This document shows, one piece after another, positions 37,868 to 45,693 of a stretch of DNA of 64,000 bases. The position numbers and the translations under genes were made by a program. The first letter of the stretch is position 1, and each line of letters opens with the position of its first letter. The notes beneath the pieces were generated by a model. It ran no database searches. It worked only from the letters and a program-made list of their open reading frames with translations, and was not told where the DNA came from. The DNA is taken from positions 62,001 to 126,000 of the forward strand of contig JADKHH010000029.1 of assembly GCA_016721905.1 (NCBI GenBank), given 5' to 3'. The stretch is from Candidatus Opimibacter skivensis (GTDB lineage Bacteria; Bacteroidota; Bacteroidia; Chitinophagales; Saprospiraceae).

Positions 37868-38235
37868 GAGAGTGAGAGAGTGAGAGGTGAGAGAGTGAGA
37901 CGTGAGAGAGTGAGAACGTGAGAAGTACCTTATCGACAGAAGTTCTGAGCCTACGGCCCACGGATGGATTTTCGGACTGGACAGTTACCGACATGTAGCC
38001 CCGATGGGGCAAAGAGTGTTTTAATCCATCGAGAATATGGGCGGCGTTTATCCAGAGAATAAGAACAGGGTCTCTCTTACTCTCTTACTCTCTTACTCTC
38101 TCACTCTCTTACACCTTAGCCTTAGCCTTTGGTAGCCATAGTAAATGCATTGACCACCTCATTCAGGGGGTCTATCTATTGCGAAGGCGACCTTCACCTT
38201 TTTCACTACTTTCGTGACTCCTAAATCAATCCATC
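37868..38235. repeat. Facing simple repeats and hairpin phrase
   Basis: GAGAGTGA-type repeats at 37866-37922 face TCTCTTAC-type repeats at about 38071-38111, so the two can pair in one RNA or fold back. In between, at about 37989-38010, is an AGCCCCGATGGGGC hairpin phrase that also occurs at about 45571. No gene is seen. Confidence 0.6.
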
Positions 38236-40179
38236 ATGAAGCGTTTCTTTTTCATCGCTATTTCAGCCCTGGTGCTGGTCAATGTATATGGTCAGCAGTT
38301 GATAACCCCTGAACTATTATGGTCACTCGGAAGGGTCAATCCGATCGGGCTCACCCCGGATGCGAAGAATGTAGTTTATTCGGTAAGCACGCCGGATCTG
38401 GAGGCCAATAAAAGCAGCTCCAAAATGTATCAGATAGCCCTTGATGGTGGATTTGTCTCCGAAATCAGCAGGAGCCCGGTGCCTGATAAAAACATGTCAC
38501 CGGATGGTGAGTACATGATCTCCCACAAGGAAATGAAAGTGCTCAAGATCAGAGGAAATGATAAGTATCCGGATCTCTCTAAATCCAATGCCTATGTATT
38601 TGATGACCTCATGATCCGTCACTGGGATACCTGGGAAGAAGGTGCCTTTGACCATGTGATCCTATCGACGATGAACAATGGCATTGCTACAAGCGAAAAG
38701 GATCTGATGAAAGATGAACCCTATGATTGTCCGCAGAAGCCATTTGGTGGAGACGAAGATTACATCTTTGGTCCTGACGGTACAACAGTCTTGTATGTCA
38801 CCAAAAAGAAGTTTGGTAAGGACTACGCCGTGAGCACCAACACCGATATCTATGAGTATGACATCATCACCAAGACTACCCGCAATCTGACAGAAGGCCG
38901 GATGGGCTATGATCTCAATCCGACCTATAGCAAACGTGGTGTATTGGCGTATCTCAGTATGCGCAGAGATGGATATGAATCCGATAAGCAGGACATCATT
39001 ATTTTGAATGAAGGACAACACATCAACCTCACGGCACATCGTGATGAGATACATGTGGATAGTTATAAATGGTCTGCTGATGGTACCCATATCTATTTTA
39101 CGGCACCTATCAATGGCACCGTGCAATTGTTTGATGTACCGGTAACTTATCCGATTACAGCAACGCCTCCTGCCATTCGCCAGGTGACAACGGGTGACTT
39201 TGATGTCACGGGTATCGTTGGTCAATCCAAACAAACGTTGGTTGTATCGCGTACCGACATGAACCACGCTGCTGAATTGTACACCGTCAATCTGGAAGAT
39301 GGTAAAATGACACAACTGACGCATGTAAATGACGAAGCCTATAAGAAGATTTCCATGGTGAAAACCGAACGGAAATGGGTAAAGACGACCGATGGTAAAA
39401 ACATGCTGGTATGGGTGATCTATCCACCTGATTTTGATCCGGCAAAAAAATATCCTACGCTGCTGTATTGCCAGGGTGGACCACAGTCTGCACTGACCCA
39501 GTTTTATTCCTTCCGCTGGAACTTCCAGTTGATGGCCTCAAACGGTTATATCGTCGTGGCGCCCAACAGAAGAGGCATGCCCGGGCATGGTACGGCGTGG
39601 AATGAAGAGATCAGTAAAGACCATGGAGGTCAGGTCATGGATGATTATCTGTCAGCCATTGATGCCGTTAGTAAAGAATCTTATGTAGACAAAGACAGGC
39701 TTGGTGCTATCGGTGCAAGTTATGGGGGCTATTCTGTTTTTATGCTTGCGGGTATTCATGAAAACAGGTTTAAAACTTTCCTCGCGCATGATGGTATCTA
39801 TGATATGCGGAGCATGTATGGTACGACTGAGGAATTGTTTTTTGTGGACTGGGATTGGGGAGGCCCATATTGGGACATGAAAAACAAAGCCGCTAAGAAG
39901 AACTACAAGAAATTTAATCCGGTCAACCTTGTTGACAAGTGGAATACGCCGATCATGATTATCCAGGGAGGTAAAGATTATCGGGTGCCTATCGAGCAGG
40001 GCTTATCTGCTTTCCAGGCTGCTAAATTAAAAGGCCTCAATGCGCGGCTTCTCTATCTTCCCGAAGAGAACCATTGGGTATTGTCTGCGCAGAATGCGTT
40101 GGTGTGGCAGCGCGAGTTTTATAAGTGGTTGCAGGAGACGTTGCCGATGAAAGCGCTTGCGCCTGCAGGGCGCAGTTAG
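38236..40179 (+). CDS. S9-family prolyl oligopeptidase / dipeptidyl peptidase
   Basis: 647 residues. Signal peptide to NVYGQ, N-terminal beta-propeller (residues about 30-400) and C-terminal alpha/beta-hydrolase. Catalytic triad: Ser in GASYGGYS, Asp in GKDYRVPIEQG, His in PEENHWVL. It is an exported peptidase that trims peptides in the periplasm or outside. Length and signal peptide resemble the acylaminoacyl/DPP-type S9C proteins of Bacteroidota. Standalone gene. Confidence 0.93.
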   Translation: MKRFFFIAISALVLVNVYGQQLITPELLWSLGRVNPIGLTPDAKNVVYSVSTPDLEANKSSSKMYQIALDGGFVSEISRSPVPDKNMSPDGEYMISHKEMKVLKIRGNDKYPDLSKSNAYVFDDLMIRHWDTWEEGAFDHVILSTMNNGIATSEKDLMKDEPYDCPQKPFGGDEDYIFGPDGTTVLYVTKKKFGKDYAVSTNTDIYEYDIITKTTRNLTEGRMGYDLNPTYSKRGVLAYLSMRRDGYESDKQDIIILNEGQHINLTAHRDEIHVDSYKWSADGTHIYFTAPINGTVQLFDVPVTYPITATPPAIRQVTTGDFDVTGIVGQSKQTLVVSRTDMNHAAELYTVNLEDGKMTQLTHVNDEAYKKISMVKTERKWVKTTDGKNMLVWVIYPPDFDPAKKYPTLLYCQGGPQSALTQFYSFRWNFQLMASNGYIVVAPNRRGMPGHGTAWNEEISKDHGGQVMDDYLSAIDAVSKESYVDKDRLGAIGASYGGYSVFMLAGIHENRFKTFLAHDGIYDMRSMYGTTEELFFVDWDWGGPYWDMKNKAAKKNYKKFNPVNLVDKWNTPIMIIQGGKDYRVPIEQGLSAFQAAKLKGLNARLLYLPEENHWVLSAQNALVWQREFYKWLQETLPMKALAPAGRS

Positions 40180-40247
40180 CGTTTTTGTGAGTTGTGAGTT
40201 GTGAGTTGTGAGTTGTGAGTTGTGAGTTGTGAGTCGTGAGTCGTGAG

Positions 40248-40335
40248 TTTTGCAGCCGAAGGCTACAAAACTTTATTGTTCGTTCAAGTCTCCAGACTTG
40301 AATGCAATATGTTGCGCGTCTCCTGACGCGAGGGT
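40248..40335. repeat. Dispersed hairpin repeat, family 3, copy a
   Basis: Three hairpins in a row: TTTTGCAGCC-GAA-GGCTACAAAA (40248-40270), CAAGTC-TCCA-GACTTG, and CGCGTC-TCCT-GACGCG. The first shares its GCAGCC/GGCTAC core with family 2. A second copy of the last two hairpins is at 54597-54645. Confidence 0.7.
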
Positions 40336-40452
40336 GAATTCCCACGGGATATGATAATATCTGCCGTCTACTGTCTTACAGATTTATATTTCCCAGTATT
40401 AATCACGCTCAGCTAAAGACCTTTTGCTACATTAGGCAGATATTCTCAAAAC

Positions 40453-41967
40453 ATGACGAAACAAAAACCTACCCTTACTTTCTGGCAGATCTGGAACATG
40501 AGCTTCGGCTTCCTGGGGATCCAGTTTGGCTTTGCGCTGCAGAATTCCAATGTCAGCCGGATATTTGAAACGCTGGGAGCGAAGGTGGATGATATACCGA
40601 TCCTCTGGGTGGCTGCTCCGCTGACTGGTCTGATCGTACAGCCTATCATAGGTTACTTCAGTGATAGGACGTGGAATTTCCTGGGACGGAGGAGGCCGTA
40701 TTTTCTGGCAGGGGCTATCCTTGCTTCTTTGTCTTTGCTGATCATGCCTAATTCGCCAACACTTTGGTTTGCTGCGGGAATGTTGTGGATCATGGATGCG
40801 TCTATCAATATCTCGATGGAACCATTCCGTGCTTTTGTTGGAGATAATCTTCCTTCAAAACAAAGGACGACGGGGTTTGCCATGCAGAGTTTTTTTATCG
40901 GGACGGGGGCGGTCATAGCCTCCTCATTGCCTTATGTGTTTACCAATTGGTTTGGGATCAGCAACCAGGCAGCGGAAGGGGTTATACCTGATTCAGTAAA
41001 GTGGTCATTTTATATCGGTGGTGCCGTGTATCTGGCAGCTGTCTTGTGGACGATCCTGCGATCTAAGGAATACTCACCGGTGGAACTGGCGTCCTTCACA
41101 GAAGGGTTGGATGAGATGAGAGAAAATGCAGTCACTGCCGATGAAAAGAGTGAGGTCAAGACGGTAGAGAACTTCAGGACAGGTGTTATATTCCTGGTGA
41201 TCGGATTGATTCTCACCATGTGGTTTGGGTTGAGTGATTTCCCTAAAGAATTGTTTTTGTTTTCATCAGGCGCCCTGGTGGCCGGCATTCTCTTTATGGC
41301 AGCAGGGGTGATGAAAAGAACAACAGGAAAACGATCAGGGTTTGTCACCATGGTGGATGACTTGCAGCACATGCCTCCAGCGATGAAGCAACTCGCGGTC
41401 GTTCAGTTTTTCTCCTGGTTTGCGTTGTTTTCAATGTGGATTTATACGACCTCTGCAGTGACAAGTCACTTGTATCATACTTCGGACGCCACTTCAAAGC
41501 TTTATAATGACGGAGCGGATTGGGTCTCGCTATGTATGGGGATCTATAATGGTGTTGCGGCAATTGTTGCCTTTGGTCTACCGGTACTTGCAGCGAAAAC
41601 GAGCAGGAAAACAGCACACATGATAGCGCTGATCCTTGGAGGCCTGGGACTGATGTCTGTTTATTTTCTACCTGATCCGCAATGGCTGATTCTTTCTATG
41701 GTGGGTGTGGGTATCGCATGGGCTTCGATACTTTCAGTTCCGTATGCGATGTTAGTAGGCTCATTGCCATCGCATAAGATGGGATATTATATGGGAGTAT
41801 TCAATTTCTTCATTGTTATTCCGCAGATTGTGGCGGCAGCATTACTGGGTTTTCTGGTGAAGACGTTGTTTGATGGATCATCAGTACATGCGCTGCTGAT
41901 CGGGGGTGCTTCGATGATTCTTGCGGGGCTTTTGTGTCAGCGGGTGCAGGATGTTGATGATAAATGA
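40453..41967 (+). CDS. MFS transporter, sugar/SLC45-like
   Basis: 504 residues with about 12 hydrophobic segments. MFS motifs near the N-terminus include GYFSDRTWNFLGRRRPYF (the loop between helices 2 and 3). It belongs to the SLC45/maltose-type MFS group that carries disaccharides by proton symport, though the substrate is not certain. Inner membrane. It is about 270 bases downstream of the S9 peptidase, beyond repeats, so probably not in its operon. Confidence 0.85.
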   Translation: MTKQKPTLTFWQIWNMSFGFLGIQFGFALQNSNVSRIFETLGAKVDDIPILWVAAPLTGLIVQPIIGYFSDRTWNFLGRRRPYFLAGAILASLSLLIMPNSPTLWFAAGMLWIMDASINISMEPFRAFVGDNLPSKQRTTGFAMQSFFIGTGAVIASSLPYVFTNWFGISNQAAEGVIPDSVKWSFYIGGAVYLAAVLWTILRSKEYSPVELASFTEGLDEMRENAVTADEKSEVKTVENFRTGVIFLVIGLILTMWFGLSDFPKELFLFSSGALVAGILFMAAGVMKRTTGKRSGFVTMVDDLQHMPPAMKQLAVVQFFSWFALFSMWIYTTSAVTSHLYHTSDATSKLYNDGADWVSLCMGIYNGVAAIVAFGLPVLAAKTSRKTAHMIALILGGLGLMSVYFLPDPQWLILSMVGVGIAWASILSVPYAMLVGSLPSHKMGYYMGVFNFFIVIPQIVAAALLGFLVKTLFDGSSVHALLIGGASMILAGLLCQRVQDVDDK

Positions 41968-42043
41968 AGTGAAAAGTGAAGAGTGAAAAGTGAAAAGTGA
42001 AAAAGGCGAAGGCGAAGGCTGAGGCTAAGGAGAAGTATTAATA

Positions 42044-42112
42044 CATGAGCGAAAAACTGGCTCCCAAGCCAGGAATTGAATTGCCACGACTTTCAAGTCG
42101 TGGACGCTCATG
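42044..42112 (-). repeat. Dispersed structured repeat, family 1, copy d
   Basis: 69 bp, CATGAGCG to CGCTCATG, with the CTGGCT/AGCCAG and CCACGACTT/AAGTCGTGG hairpins, reverse-oriented relative to copies a and b. Confidence 0.88.
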
Positions 42113-42203
42113 GAATAGGCTAAGGCTGAGTGTGTGAGTTGTGAGTGTGAGTTGTGAATTGTGAATTGTGAGTGTGAGTTGTGAATTGTGAGTTTAGTTT
42201 CGT

Positions 42204-42320
42204 GCCGGGAGCCAGGAGGCTCCTATGAATGATTTATCAATAGACATTGATTTGTTAGATCCTGCCATGCGCAGCCAGAGTCTACGCATATCATTTGCTT
42301 TTTGAAAAAAGCAAATGATA
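42204..42320. repeat. Dispersed structured repeat, family 2, copy c
   Basis: Same layout as 19524 and 25607, with a terminal 15-bp palindrome TATCATTTGCTTTTT / AAAAAGCAAATGATA around GA. The arm bases differ from the other copies but pairing is kept. Confidence 0.8.
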
Positions 42321-42351
42321 AGATTCTGATAGCTGATAGCTGATAGCTCAA

Positions 42352-42367
42352 TTTAGAGTAATCTAAA
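42352..42367 (+). promoter_or_regulatory. Candidate operator upstream of the metal regulator
   Basis: TTTAGA-GTAA-TCTAAA is a perfect 6-bp inverted repeat, 41 bases before the mntR-like ATG. DtxR/MntR-family dimers bind short inverted repeats of this kind in their own promoters, so autoregulation is a fair guess. Confidence 0.35.
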
Positions 42368-42408
42368 AAATATTTTCACATTATCTAATAATTCCCTTTC
42401 TTTGCAGC

Positions 42409-43068
42409 ATGGGACTATCCTATGCAGAAGAAAATTACCTTAAGGCGATCCTGAAACTATCGGGATCTCCGGATGGAACGGTGAGCACCAACGCGATTGC
42501 GGCTCAATTAGACACCTCGGCGGCCTCGGTAACAGATATGCTTAAAAAGCTGTCTGACAAGGAGTTAATAACTTATCAGCGCTACAAAGGCGCCTCGCTC
42601 ACAGACGATGGCCAGCGGATTGCAACCACCCTGGTGCGAAAGCATAGGCTCTGGGAAGTATTCCTGGTGCAGTCACTGGGGATGACGTGGGATGAGGTAC
42701 ATGAAATTGCCGAAGAGCTTGAACACATCCAATCAGACCGATTGATTGACCGGCTGGATCATTTCCTCGGGCATCCAAAGTTTGACCCACACGGCGATCC
42801 GATCCCAAATGCCCAGGGAAAATATACCCTCAGAGCCCAGATACCGCTCAGCGAATTGAAACCCGGCCAGGAAGGCATAGTCATCGGTGTGCGGGAGGAT
42901 GAAACCTCTTTTCTCAAACACCTCAATGAAAAAGGACTCACCCTCGGTAAGTCCATCAAAGTCATCACCAATGACGATTACGATAACACTTTAAGTCTCC
43001 AGGTAGAAGGCCATGAGTTGAACCTCTCCGGCAAAGTGGCTAGAAATATCATGATAAAAACCACTTAG
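42409..43068 (+). CDS. mntR: DtxR/MntR-family metal-dependent repressor
   Basis: 219 residues. N-terminal winged HTH (NYLKAILKLSG...NAIAAQLDTSAASVTDMLKKL), a dimerisation/metal domain with H and E ligands (RKHRLWEVF, DEVHEIAEELEH, HPKFDPHGDP), and a C-terminal FeoA/SH3-like domain. It represses metal uptake when Mn, Fe or Zn is plentiful. Three bases separate its stop from the next open frame, which leads into a metal-binding protein and ABC ATPase, the expected targets. Manganese versus iron or zinc specificity is not certain. Confidence 0.9.
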   Translation: MGLSYAEENYLKAILKLSGSPDGTVSTNAIAAQLDTSAASVTDMLKKLSDKELITYQRYKGASLTDDGQRIATTLVRKHRLWEVFLVQSLGMTWDEVHEIAEELEHIQSDRLIDRLDHFLGHPKFDPHGDPIPNAQGKYTLRAQIPLSELKPGQEGIVIGVREDETSFLKHLNEKGLTLGKSIKVITNDDYDNTLSLQVEGHELNLSGKVARNIMIKTT

Positions 43069-43104
43069 TATATGACATCAAATTATCTCCATACATACAT
43101 ACCA

Positions 43105-43356
43105 ACAGAGCGGCCCGGCAAGTTTGGCACATTATCTATACGCAAGGCTATCGCGCAAATGTGCCACACTCCCCACGCGCACCTGGCGACAGAGCGGCCC
43201 GGCAAGTGTAGCACATTATCAATCCGCAAGGCTATCGCGCAAATGTGCCACACTCCCCACGCGCACCTTATCACAGAGCGGCCCGGCAAGTGTAGCACAT
43301 TTTCAATACGCAAGGCTTTCACGCAAATGTGCCACACTCCCTTCGCGCTACTTCGC
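43105..43356 (+). repeat. 84-bp tandem repeat, three units
   Basis: Units begin ACAGAGCGGCCCGGCAAG at 43105, 43189 and 43273. Each unit has a GCACATT/AATGTGC inverted pair (nine bases in the first) and an ATGTGCCACAC segment. The 84-bp length is 28 codons, so frames stay open on both strands. The third unit supplies the start of the SBP signal peptide. Confidence 0.85.
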
Positions 43357-44346
43357 CTCAGCCTTTGCCTTAGCCTTTTTGGCTTTTCCCTGAGCACGTA
43401 TGCTCAGGAAAAGCCTTTAGTCGTCTCCTCCGCATCCATATTCGCAGACATGGCGTCAGCAATTGGCGGAGACCTGATCGAATCAGTAAGCATCGTACCT
43501 ATCGGAGGTGATCCCCATATCTACGAACCTACGCCAGGTGATGTCAGGGTGCTTGTTAAAGCAGACCTCATCCTGCAAAACGGTCTCACGTTTGAAGGCT
43601 GGATCACAGACCTGATTAAAAACAGCGGATCGAAAGCCCCTGTCGTCACAATCACCGATGGCATCATTCCTATCACAAGTGAGATGCATCAGAATGCAAC
43701 GGATCCACATGCATGGATGGAGCCTGTCAATGGGAAAGTTTATGCAGCCAACATCAAGGCCGCCCTGTTACAATTACTCCCCAATAACCATGAACAGATC
43801 ATCGCTCAGTTTGACAAGTATATCGCACAGCTCGATGAGCTCGATCGGTATATCAAAGAAAATATCGCCCGCATTGATACCAACAAAAGAATCCTGATTA
43901 CCAGCCATGATTCCTTTCATTACTACGGACGTCGGTACGGACTCAGACTCGAATCGGTCATGGGCACTTCGACAGATGCGGATGTAAGGACTTCGGATCT
44001 GATGCGACTCAACGAAGTCATTCAACAACATAAGATTCCTGTTGTCTTTATCGAAAGCACCATCAATCCGAAACTGCTCAACCAGGTCGCCGCAGACAAT
44101 GACATTTCGATTGGAGGCAAACTATACAGTGATTCGCTTGGAGATAAAGACAGTCCTGCCAGTACGTATCTCAAGATGGTCCGTTACAATACGGATGTGA
44201 TTGTCAATGGCCTGACTTCAGCATTGAAGGTGACAGTAGATAAAGACACTACCGGATCATCGGGTACTTTAAAGATTGTTGCTTTTGCTGTGCTACTTAT
44301 CGCCATCGGGATATTTATGTGGAGAAAGAAAATATTTGCAGCATGA
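43327..44346 (+). CDS. Metal ABC transporter substrate-binding protein (ZnuA/MntA-like) with C-terminal anchor
   Basis: From the ATG at 43327 a signal peptide runs to STYAQ. An upstream in-frame ATG at 43072 would add about 85 residues made of the 84-bp tandem repeat and put the signal peptide inside the chain, so I do not favour it. Cluster A-I metal ligands appear as His in GGDPHIYEP, His in ATDPHAWMEP, and His in TSHDSFHYY, with Asp/Glu late in the chain. Unusually the protein ends with a membrane helix (IVAFAVLLIAIGIFMW) and a basic tail, so it is tethered to the membrane. It overlaps the ATPase gene by ATGA. Confidence 0.85.
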   Translation: MCHTPFALLRLSLCLSLFGFSLSTYAQEKPLVVSSASIFADMASAIGGDLIESVSIVPIGGDPHIYEPTPGDVRVLVKADLILQNGLTFEGWITDLIKNSGSKAPVVTITDGIIPITSEMHQNATDPHAWMEPVNGKVYAANIKAALLQLLPNNHEQIIAQFDKYIAQLDELDRYIKENIARIDTNKRILITSHDSFHYYGRRYGLRLESVMGTSTDADVRTSDLMRLNEVIQQHKIPVVFIESTINPKLLNQVAADNDISIGGKLYSDSLGDKDSPASTYLKMVRYNTDVIVNGLTSALKVTVDKDTTGSSGTLKIVAFAVLLIAIGIFMWRKKIFAA

Positions 44347-45086
44347 CCCATCCGATCGTCATCGACGGACTCTCGGTATCCTATGATAAAAAGAGAGTCC
44401 TTAGTAATGTGTATCTCCATCTGGAAGAGGGAAAACTCATCGGCGTACTCGGTCCGAATGGAGCAGGTAAATCAACTCTTTTCAAAGCGATACTTGGCCT
44501 CATCGACAGCAATGCGGGTAACATAAAAGTATATGGTGAAGACATTCGTGAAAATCGAAAACGGATGGCATACGTACCCCAGCGTGATGAAGTCGACTGG
44601 ACCTTTCCGGCTACCGTCAAGGACATCGTGTTGATGGGTCGCTTCCCTGCAAAAACTATTTGGCAAAAGATGAATGCCACAGATCATCAGAAGGCCAAAG
44701 AAGCCATGGAAGAACTCTCCATCCTTGATCTGGCTGACCGGCAGATAGGAGCATTATCGGGTGGCCAACAACAACGCGTCTTTCTCGCCAGGGCACTTTG
44801 CCAGGAAGCCGACATCCTCATGCTCGATGAGCCTTTTGTTGGTGTCGACATCACCACCGAAGAACACATCATTCGTGTGCTGCGCAAATTGTCTCATGAA
44901 GGAAAAACACTCCTCGTGGTGCATCACGATCTCTCCTCCGTCAAGGCCTATTTTGATCAGGTGATTCTCATCAACCAGCGGCTCATTGCCTATGGCGATA
45001 CAGAGTCAACATTTGTTGCCGATAACATAGCCAAGACCTATGGCGCACCGCACACCATCCTGCTCGAAGCGGGACATGTCCGATAA
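44343..45086 (+). CDS. Metal ABC transporter ATP-binding protein (ZnuC/MntB-like)
   Basis: About 247 residues from the ATG at 44343, which overlaps the SBP stop. Walker A GPNGAGKSTLF, signature LSGGQQQRVFLARAL, Walker B ILMLDEPF and H-loop VVHHDLSS. It powers uptake of Mn, Zn or Fe with an SBP and a membrane permease. No permease gene follows. The next gene is a DUF4286 protein, so the permease must be elsewhere or lost. The longer frame from 44319 is in the same reading but begins within the SBP tail. Confidence 0.9.
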   Translation: MTHPIVIDGLSVSYDKKRVLSNVYLHLEEGKLIGVLGPNGAGKSTLFKAILGLIDSNAGNIKVYGEDIRENRKRMAYVPQRDEVDWTFPATVKDIVLMGRFPAKTIWQKMNATDHQKAKEAMEELSILDLADRQIGALSGGQQQRVFLARALCQEADILMLDEPFVGVDITTEEHIIRVLRKLSHEGKTLLVVHHDLSSVKAYFDQVILINQRLIAYGDTESTFVADNIAKTYGAPHTILLEAGHVR

Positions 45087-45128
45087 TCAACTGATATTTG
45101 CTGCCACTTGTATCTTTATCCCAGCCTT

Positions 45129-45446
45129 ATGTCTGCACTGATCTATAATGTGACCGTAAAAATAGCGCCTGATGTACGTGATGTATGGGTGCAATGGATG
45201 AGAGGGGAGCACATCCCTGAAGTCATGGAAACGGCTTGTTTCCGTTCCTTCCGCTTCCTTCATCTCGAAGGGTATGATGATGAGGAAGGATACACATATG
45301 CCATTCAATATACATGTCCCAGTCCTGAGTTGTTTGATATCTATAATCGCGATCATGCGCCCGGATTACAGCAAAAACACAAGGTGCTTTTTGAAGGGAA
45401 GTATGTTGTGTTTAGGACTATTTTAGAGATAATAGAAGAGGGATAA
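45129..45446 (+). CDS. DUF4286 family protein
   Basis: About 105 residues from the ATG at 45129, with the DUF4286 features: an early YNVTVK strand, W-x-x-WM, HIPEVMET, CF-SFRFL and YAIQYTCPS. A small conserved Bacteroidota protein with a ferredoxin-like fold. Function is unknown. A near-match to the -7 box (TATCTTTA at about 45110) precedes it, so it may have its own promoter rather than belonging to the ABC operon. Confidence 0.8.
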   Translation: MSALIYNVTVKIAPDVRDVWVQWMRGEHIPEVMETACFRSFRFLHLEGYDDEEGYTYAIQYTCPSPELFDIYNRDHAPGLQQKHKVLFEGKYVVFRTILEIIEEG

Positions 45447-45447
45447 G

Positions 45448-45501
45448 GAATATAACAAATGTAGAGATGCGATTAATCGCGTCTCTACATTTGTTATATT
45501 C
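45448..45501. terminator. Near-perfect 54-bp palindrome
   Basis: 27-bp arms with one mismatch (T/G at 45468 and 45481), core CGATTAATCG, followed at about 45505-45533 by another stem (GCCGTAG/CTACGGC). It follows the DUF4286 gene and probably ends its transcript, with extra structure beyond a normal terminator. Confidence 0.7.
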
Positions 45502-45681
45502 AAACGCCGTAGAGACATTCCGCACCTACGGCGCTAAGATTGTTTTTCCTTATCATATGCTACAGACATAGCGCCCCGATGGGGCGTTGATGTTTTGGCA
45601 GCACAAAGCAATAATCTGTCACGAGACAGTCCCTATGCTCTATGCACTATGCTCTATGCTCTTCGCCTTAGCCTTTTTATT

Positions 45682-45689
45682 TACCTTTG
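45682..45689 (+). promoter_or_regulatory. TAnnTTTG box at the end of a repeat phrase
   Basis: TACCTTTG lies only four bases before the acyl-CoA dehydrogenase ATG, at the end of a TATGCTC/CTTCGCCTTAGCC phrase. If used, the transcript would be nearly leaderless. The box could also be coincidental. Confidence 0.3.
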
Positions 45690-45693
45690 CACC

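Larger units (their letters stand above)
41968..42408. other. Repeat-dense intergenic region before mntR
   Basis: Holds GTGAAAAGTGAAGAGTGA phrases, family 1 copy d (42044-42112), GTGAGTTGTGA repeats (about 42132-42192), family 2 copy c (42204-42320) and a candidate operator (42352-42367). No gene is seen. Confidence 0.65.

Noticed and set aside
43105..43356. CRISPR array
   Set aside because: The three units are contiguous 84-bp copies with no variable spacers and no cas genes nearby.
43083..43397. 104-codon minus-strand frame through the 84-bp repeats
   Set aside because: The 84-bp unit is a multiple of three and happens to have no stop on either strand, so the frame is a repeat by-product.
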